Shown: positions 8,472 to 12,238 of the stretch, piece by piece
Layout of the letters: each line of letters starts with the position of its first letter
How positions within the stretch are numbered: position 1 is the first letter of the stretch
From: Bacillota bacterium
Lineage (GTDB): Bacteria; Bacillota; Clostridia; Peptostreptococcales; Anaerovoracaceae
Reading direction: 5' to 3'
NCBI GenBank assembly: GCA_017619985.1
Contig: JAFZRG010000215.1
Location: forward strand, 1-12,238
DNA length: 12,238 nt
Notes under the pieces: generated by a model
Seen by the model: the letters and a program-made list of their open reading frames with translations, nothing else
Databases searched by the model: none
What the model was told of the DNA's origin: nothing
Position numbers and translations under genes: made by a program

Positions 8472-8563
8472 GGTCAGAGTAGGAGCAGCGCGTTAAGTGT
8501 CCGGAGGATGGGATGTCGCCCCGGAACGAAGGCTTGCCGCGGTGCTGCCCCGCGTCCGCTGCC
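8472..8563 (+). ncRNA. Tetrahydrofolate (THF-I) riboswitch aptamer
   Basis: This cis-regulatory RNA senses reduced folates. Conserved blocks occur in the right order: AGAGTAG (8476-8482), GCGTTAAGTGT (8490-8500), GGGATGTCG (8510-8518), ACGAAG (8526-8531), GCGGTG (8539-8544) and GCGTCCGCT (8552-8560). Helices are visible. P2 pairs GCAGC (8485-8489) with GCTGC (8544-8548). P3 pairs TCCGG (8500-8504) with CCGGA (8521-8525). P4 is a GG/CC stem with a CTTG tetraloop (8531-8538). The family's long-range pseudoknot is formed by GGATGT (8511-8516) with GCGTCC (8552-8557), using two G-U pairs. P1 is CAG (8475-8477) with CTG (8559-8561). The downstream gene is folT, a typical THF riboswitch target. Confidence 0.95.
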
Positions 8564-8578
8564 GAAAAGGATGTCATG

Positions 8579-8616
8579 AAACTCCTTTCACGGCGACGAG
8601 AAAGGAGTTTTGTCTT
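8579..8616 (+). promoter_or_regulatory. Expression-platform hairpin burying the folT SD
   Basis: An 11-bp perfect stem (8579-8589 with 8600-8610) encloses a 10-nt loop. The 3' arm contains AAAGGAG (8601-8607), the only plausible folT SD, 9 nt before the ATG at 8617. After the stem the run is only TGTCTT, so U-tract termination looks weak and SD sequestration is the likelier mode. A competing 6-bp pairing, AAAGGA (8566-8571) with TCCTTT (8583-8588), would break the stem and free the SD. Confidence 0.85.
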
Positions 8617-9141
8617 ATGAAGAAAGAAACGGGCTACAGCGTTCAGAAACTGGTCATCCTCGGTGTGCTCATCGCCATGGAGATCGTTCTCAGCCGCTTC
8701 GTGTCCATCAGCACGTGGAACATGAAGATCGGGTTCGCTTTCATCCCCGTAGCCGCAGCAGCCATCCTGCTGGGTCCGGTCGAAGCCGCGATCTGCGGCG
8801 GTCTGGCGGACTTCCTCGGCGCCACGCTTTTCCCCATCGGAGCCTATTTCCCCGGATTCACGGCGACAGCCGCGCTCACCGGGCTCGTGTTCGGCCTGTT
8901 CTTCCACAAGGAGCAGACCCCGGCCCGCGTCGTTCCCGCCGTGCTGATCAACCAGTTTATCCTGGGCCTTCTCATCAATACTTACTGGATCTCGGTGCTG
9001 TACGGTTCGCCGTACAAAGCACTGCTCGCGACCCGCGTCGTGCAGAGCGTGCTCCTGACGGTCGTGCAGACCGCAGGCATCCTCGTGCTGGCGAAAGTGC
9101 TGCAGCGGGTCAAACCGTCTCTGCCCGCAATGGAAAGGTGA
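8617..9141 (+). CDS. folT: Folate-specific ECF transporter S component FolT
   Basis: The 174-residue integral membrane protein is the substrate-binding subunit of a folate ECF transporter. It works with the shared EcfA/EcfA'/EcfT energizing module, which is not in the window. Five or six hydrophobic helices are visible. FolT-type signatures are RFVSISTWNMKIGFAFIP (about residues 28-45), the GPVEAAICGGLADFLGATLFP stretch and FPGFTATAALTGLVFG. The start is the ATG at 8617: AAAGGAG is 9 nt upstream, MKKETGYSVQKLV is a natural N-terminus, and the longer open frame from 8497 would read through the riboswitch. Expression is expected to fall when reduced folates are plentiful. folC follows after 3 nt. 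Confidence 0.95.
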   Translation: MKKETGYSVQKLVILGVLIAMEIVLSRFVSISTWNMKIGFAFIPVAAAAILLGPVEAAICGGLADFLGATLFPIGAYFPGFTATAALTGLVFGLFFHKEQTPARVVPAVLINQFILGLLINTYWISVLYGSPYKALLATRVVQSVLLTVVQTAGILVLAKVLQRVKPSLPAMER

Positions 9142-9144
9142 CCC

Positions 9145-10419
9145 ATGACATATCAGGAAACCATCGAATTTTTGGAGATCTCGAACTGGATGGGCAGCCG
9201 CCTGGGGCTGTCGCGCATGCAGGAGCTGCTGCATCTGCTCGGTGACCCCCATAAACAGCTCCGCTACGTCCACGTCACCGGTACGAACGGCAAGGGAAGC
9301 ACCGCCGCCATGCTGGAATCCGTGCTGCGCGCGGCAGGCTATCACACGGGCCTGTACACGTCGCCGCATCTCATCCGCTACAACGAGCGCATGAAGATCG
9401 ACGGAAAGAATGTCTCCGACGAGGACATGCAGAATGCCGCAGACCTCATGGCCGTGCAGATCGAGAAGATGGAGGACAAGCCCACCGTCTTCGAGCGCAT
9501 CACCGTCATGGCGCTGCTGATCTTTGCGCTGAAAAAGTGCGAGATCGTCGTGCTGGAAGTGGGCCTGGGAGGAAGGCTGGACGCCACGAACGTCATCGAA
9601 GCGCCGGAATGCTCCGTCATCACGAACATGGATCTGGAGCACACGCAGGTGCTCGGCAACACCATCGAACAGATCGCCGCGGAGAAGGCCGGCATCATCA
9701 AGCACGGCTGCCCCGTGGTCCTATATGCGCAGAGCGAGGCGGCTGAATTCGTCGTGCGGGCGAAGGCCGCGGAGTGCGAAAGCCGGTTCTTCAAGACCGA
9801 CCCGTCCAAGCTCCGCCTGGTGTCCCGCAGCCTGAAAGGACAGATCTTCGACTACAGAGACCGCGCAAATGTGCGTATCGCACTGCCCGGCAACTACCAG
9901 CTGCGCAACGCCATGACTGTGCTCGACGCTATCGACGTGCTCACGAGCAGGGGCTGGGACATCCCGGAAGCCGCCGTGTACAGCGGCATGAAAAACGCCG
10001 TGTGGGCGGGCCGCTTCCAGGTGCTGCACGAAGAACCTCTCGTGCTCCTCGACGGCGCACACAATCCGAACGGCGCGGGCGAGCTGGCACAGTGCCTCGA
10101 CAGCTATCTGCCGGGTCAGAAACTCACGTTCATGATGGGCGTGATGGCCGACAAGGACTACCGCTCCATGCTCGACATCATGATGCCCTTCGCCAAAACT
10201 GTGTTCTGCGTCACGCCGCCGTCGGACCGCAGCCTGCCGTCCGCGGAACTGGCGCGCATCATCCGGGAGGATTACGGCATCCCCGCGGAGGACGCGGGAC
10301 CCTCTTCCGAAGGCATCGCGAGAGCGTTCGAATCCTGCCGCGAGAACGACATCCTCGTCGTGTTCGGGTCGCTGTACCAGGCCGGCGAAGTGCTGGAATA
10401 CTTCGGCAAAGAAGCGTAA
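9145..10419 (+). CDS. folC: Folylpolyglutamate synthase / dihydrofolate synthase
   Basis: The 424-residue cytosolic Mur-ligase-family enzyme adds glutamate to folates with ATP, which traps them in the cell. Many bacterial FolC proteins also make dihydrofolate from dihydropteroate, and the sequence alone does not settle which activity dominates here. The ATP-binding P-loop TGTNGKGS is at residues 45-52, followed by TSPHL and the RYNERMKIDG folate loop. The central domain has ITNMDLEHTQVLG (His166) and EKAGIIKHG, the Mg2+ and carbamyl-lysine region. DGAHNPNG (303-310) marks the C-terminal domain. The length is normal and all key motifs are intact. GGAAAGG at 9132-9138 inside the folT end lies 6 nt before the ATG. 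It shares the folT transcript and so the THF-sensing leader. Confidence 0.96.
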   Translation: MTYQETIEFLEISNWMGSRLGLSRMQELLHLLGDPHKQLRYVHVTGTNGKGSTAAMLESVLRAAGYHTGLYTSPHLIRYNERMKIDGKNVSDEDMQNAADLMAVQIEKMEDKPTVFERITVMALLIFALKKCEIVVLEVGLGGRLDATNVIEAPECSVITNMDLEHTQVLGNTIEQIAAEKAGIIKHGCPVVLYAQSEAAEFVVRAKAAECESRFFKTDPSKLRLVSRSLKGQIFDYRDRANVRIALPGNYQLRNAMTVLDAIDVLTSRGWDIPEAAVYSGMKNAVWAGRFQVLHEEPLVLLDGAHNPNGAGELAQCLDSYLPGQKLTFMMGVMADKDYRSMLDIMMPFAKTVFCVTPPSDRSLPSAELARIIREDYGIPAEDAGPSSEGIARAFESCRENDILVVFGSLYQAGEVLEYFGKEA

Positions 10420-10424
10420 AGGGA

Positions 10425-10453
10425 TGGGCAGAAACGCCCGTTTGGAGTATAAT
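10425..10453 (+). promoter_or_regulatory. Probable sigma-A promoter for the nucleoside kinase gene
   Basis: A perfect TATAAT box at 10448-10453 has a TGGGCA (four of six bases match TTGACA) at 10425-10430, 17 bp upstream. The expected start is near 10460, giving a leader of about 83 nt that includes the palindrome at 10473-10513. The -35 overlaps a small hairpin (ATGGGC/GCCCGT, 10424-10441). Confidence 0.6.
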
Positions 10454-10472
10454 AAAAGAGACAGAGAACGAC

Positions 10473-10513
10473 AGAACCTGTCCCCCTGCACTGTGCGGAG
10501 GACAGGCTCTTTT
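10473..10513 (+). terminator. Palindromic element: folC terminator and/or leader attenuator
   Basis: CCTGTCC (10477-10483) pairs perfectly with GGACAGG (10500-10506). Inner pairs (CC with GG, GCA with TGC around a CTG loop) and outer AGA with TCT extend it into a long imperfect palindrome, followed by CTCTTTTAT. As RNA it has the form of an intrinsic terminator. Because the TATAAT at 10448 lies upstream, it would act on kinase transcripts too. CTGTC (10478-10482) can instead pair with the earlier GACAG (10470-10474), giving a mutually exclusive small hairpin. The core AACCTGTCCCC/GGACAGG also resembles dispersed palindromic repeats of many Firmicutes (from memory). Confidence 0.65.
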
Positions 10514-10542
10514 ATAACAGAGCGAAAAGGAGCGAAAGCGAT

Positions 10543-12090
10543 ATGGAGCTGAAGAATATCACACTGAGACCCGCCCCCGGCGCGGAAGCGAAGACGCTGA
10601 AAGTCCCTGCGGACGCGACGGTCGAGGCTGTCCTGAAGTCCGGCGAGGTCAAGACGAAATATCCCGTCTACGCGGCGCGCATCAACAACAAGGTCTTTCC
10701 GCTCACGGCGGTCCCCGAAGACGGCGATGAAGTCGTATTTCTCGATATGCGCGACAGCTGCGCGAAGGAGATCTACCAGCGCAGCGTCATCGACCTGTTC
10801 CGCGCGGCGATCAAGAAGTCCTTCCCGGAGGCGAAGGTGACCGTCGGCAACTCCCTCAACCGGGGCATCTTCATGGAAGTCAAGAAGGTGCGCGGCTTCG
10901 GATCCCCGGCCGTGGAAAAAGTCGAACGCACGATGAAGCAGATGGTGCGCGACAAGGTGCCGTTCACCTTTATCGAACACGGTCTGGACCAGGTCGTGCC
11001 CGACGCAGGCTACATCCGCAATTTCGATCTGCGCAAGTGCCGCAGCGGCCTCGTCATCCGCATCCCTGAAGACACGCATCCCGGCGGACTGGCGCCGTAC
11101 ACGGACAACAAGAGCCTGTACAAGGCCTTCGCTGTACAGCGCAAATGGTCTGAGAAGCTGGGCATCCTCACCTGCGCCGACCTGAACCATGCCATAGCGG
11201 GCGGAGAGCTCCGCGAACTGATCCTGGTCTCGGAAGCGCTGCAGGAGAAGAAGATCTCCCACATCGCCGACGAGATCGTCCACAGCGGCAAGCGCATCGT
11301 GCTCATCGCGGGACCTTCGTCCTCCGGCAAGACCACGTTCGCGCACCGGCTGTGCACGCAGCTGTGGGTCAACGGGCCCAAGCCCGTCTACATGGGCACG
11401 GACGACTATTATCTCGACCGCGACCAGATCCCCTTCGGGCCGGACGGCACGCAGAATTTCGAGAACCTCGACAGCATCGACGTGGCGCTGTTCAACGAGC
11501 ACCTGCAGACGCTGCTCGCGGGCGGTGAGGTGGACCTGCCGCGCTTCGACTTCAACCTCGGCAAGAAGGTGTTCGGCGAGCGCAAGCTCAAGCTGGCGCC
11601 TGACCAGCCCATGGTCATCGAGGGCATCCACGGCCTGAACGAAGCGCTGACGCCGTCCATCCCCAAGAGCGAGAAATACAAGATCTACATCAGCCCGCTC
11701 ACGCAGATCCGCATCGACGACTACACGCGCATCCCGCTGACGGATACCCGCAAGCTGCGCCGCATCGTGCGCGACGCCAAGAAGAGGGGATGGGACGCCC
11801 GCCAGACCATCGAGGCCTGGCCGAAGGTGCGCGCCGGCGAAGACGTGAACATCTTCCCGTACAGCGACGAAGCCGACAACGTCTTCAACTCTGCGTTCGT
11901 CTACGAGCTGGCCGCCCTGAAGAAGGACGCGCTGCCCATGCTCACCTCCATCCCCGAGGATGACGAATACTACACCGAGGCGCAGCGCCTGGCGCGCCTG
12001 CTGTCCCACGTGGACATCATCGAGGACGACAAGTACATCCCGAACAACTCCATCCTGCGCGAGTTCATCGGCGGGAGCATCATCGTATAG
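10543..12090 (+). CDS. Nucleoside (uridine-like) kinase with ThrRS-like N-terminal domains
   Basis: The 515-residue protein belongs to a family known in Clostridia and Thermotoga. It phosphorylates nucleosides using a C-terminal uridine-kinase-like P-loop domain; the exact substrate cannot be read here. Residues 1-70 look like a TGS domain ([16 protein letters not shown]). Residues 75-240 resemble the ThrRS second additional domain, but the HxxxH zinc/editing motif is replaced by QRSVID, so editing activity is not expected. The kinase domain has the P-loop GPSSSGKTT (257-265), DDYY (287-290, nucleoside-binding region), then LPRFDFNLG and [19 protein letters not shown] at 10526-10532, 10 nt before the ATG, supports the start. 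A PcrA-like helicase gene follows 5 nt after the stop. Confidence 0.88.
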   Translation: MELKNITLRPAPGAEAKTLKVPADATVEAVLKSGEVKTKYPVYAARINNKVFPLTAVPEDGDEVVFLDMRDSCAKEIYQRSVIDLFRAAIKKSFPEAKVTVGNSLNRGIFMEVKKVRGFGSPAVEKVERTMKQMVRDKVPFTFIEHGLDQVVPDAGYIRNFDLRKCRSGLVIRIPEDTHPGGLAPYTDNKSLYKAFAVQRKWSEKLGILTCADLNHAIAGGELRELILVSEALQEKKISHIADEIVHSGKRIVLIAGPSSSGKTTFAHRLCTQLWVNGPKPVYMGTDDYYLDRDQIPFGPDGTQNFENLDSIDVALFNEHLQTLLAGGEVDLPRFDFNLGKKVFGERKLKLAPDQPMVIEGIHGLNEALTPSIPKSEKYKIYISPLTQIRIDDYTRIPLTDTRKLRRIVRDAKKRGWDARQTIEAWPKVRAGEDVNIFPYSDEADNVFNSAFVYELAALKKDALPMLTSIPEDDEYYTEAQRLARLLSHVDIIEDDKYIPNNSILREFIGGSIIV

Positions 12091-12095
12091 AGGAC

Positions 12096-12238
12096 ATGAA
12101 GCCTGATTACCTCGCAAAACTGAATCCCCAGCAATACGAAGCGGCCACCACGCTGGAGGGGCCGCTTCTCATCCTGGCCGGGGCCGGTTCCGGCAAGACC
12201 GGCACGATGACCCACCGCATCGCCTACATGATCAAGGA
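12096..12238 (+). CDS. pcrA: UvrD/PcrA-type DNA helicase, 3' truncated by window edge
   Basis: Only 47 codons are visible. The protein begins [20 protein letters not shown], in which LNPQQYEA (9-16) is the Q-motif of superfamily 1A helicases, followed by the Walker A AGAGSGKT (28-35) and MTHRIAYMI. This is the standard N-terminus of PcrA/UvrD, the 3'-5' ssDNA translocase used in repair and replication; PcrA is the expected Gram-positive form, but UvrD-like paralogues cannot be excluded from so little sequence. The ATG is 5 nt after the kinase stop. The SD-like AGAGGA (12089-12094) is unusually close, so translation may depend on coupling with the gene before it. Confidence 0.85.
   Translation, partial: MKPDYLAKLNPQQYEAATTLEGPLLILAGAGSGKTGTMTHRIAYMIK

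Noticed and set aside
8497..8616. Upstream extension of folT to an ATG at 8508 or the first in-frame start near 8497
   Set aside because: It would translate the THF aptamer and expression hairpin. The ATG at 8617 has a good SD and gives a normal FolT N-terminus.
8608..8616. TTTTGTCTT after the folT leader hairpin as a full intrinsic terminator
   Set aside because: The U-run is interrupted after four T residues, two or three of them used in the stem. SD burial explains the hairpin better, though partial termination is not excluded.
10424..10443. Small hairpin ATGGGC/GCCCGT followed by TTT, just after folC
   Set aside because: Considered as the folC terminator, but the stem has only six pairs including a G-U, and only three T residues follow. 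The palindrome at 10473-10513 is a better candidate.

Overview
The window is chromosomal DNA from a GC-rich member of the Clostridia (Bacillota). Four things point there: an NtpI-K-E-C-G-A-B-D type V-ATPase operon in the Enterococcus/Clostridia order, a THF riboswitch in front of folT, a YdbC/PC4-like gene of Gram-positive type, and strong Shine-Dalgarno (SD) sequences with sigma-A-like promoters. I cannot name a genus. All convincing genes are on the + strand, and about 95% of the window is coding or clearly regulatory.

Region 1 (1-7899) is a rotary V/A-type ATPase operon. Subunit I has lost its 5' end to the window edge. It is followed by K (c-ring), E (peripheral stalk), C and F (central stalk and socket), A (catalytic), B (non-catalytic) and D (rotor shaft). 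An intrinsic terminator follows at 7877-7899. The K subunit carries every side-chain ligand of the known Na+ site, so the machine is predicted to move Na+. The small peripheral-stalk partner of E is not seen and presumably lies upstream.

Region 2 (7900-8347) is a single-gene unit. A perfect-consensus promoter (TTGACA, 17 bp, TATAAT) drives a 121-residue ssDNA-binding protein of the YdbC/PC4 type. It ends in an acidic tail finishing in DDVPF, which looks like the protein-recruiting tip of bacterial SSB.

Region 3 (8348-10419) is a folate salvage unit. A second promoter, straddled by a 9-bp inverted repeat, makes a leader with a THF riboswitch and a hairpin that buries the SD of folT (ECF folate transporter S component). 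folC (folylpolyglutamate synthase) follows after 3 nt. Uptake and intracellular trapping of folate are therefore probably under one folate-sensing leader.

Region 4 (10420-12238) begins with a short intergenic segment holding a probable promoter and a conspicuous palindrome that can act as terminator or attenuator. It precedes a 515-residue nucleoside kinase with ThrRS-like N-terminal domains. The first 47 codons of a UvrD/PcrA helicase gene run off the end.

The most unusual points are the SSB-like tip on the PC4-like protein, complementarity between the folT hairpin loop and the riboswitch core, the inverted repeat centred on the folT -10 box, and the structured palindrome before the nucleoside kinase. 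The largest non-coding gap is 8348-8616 (269 nt), and it is almost filled by regulatory elements.
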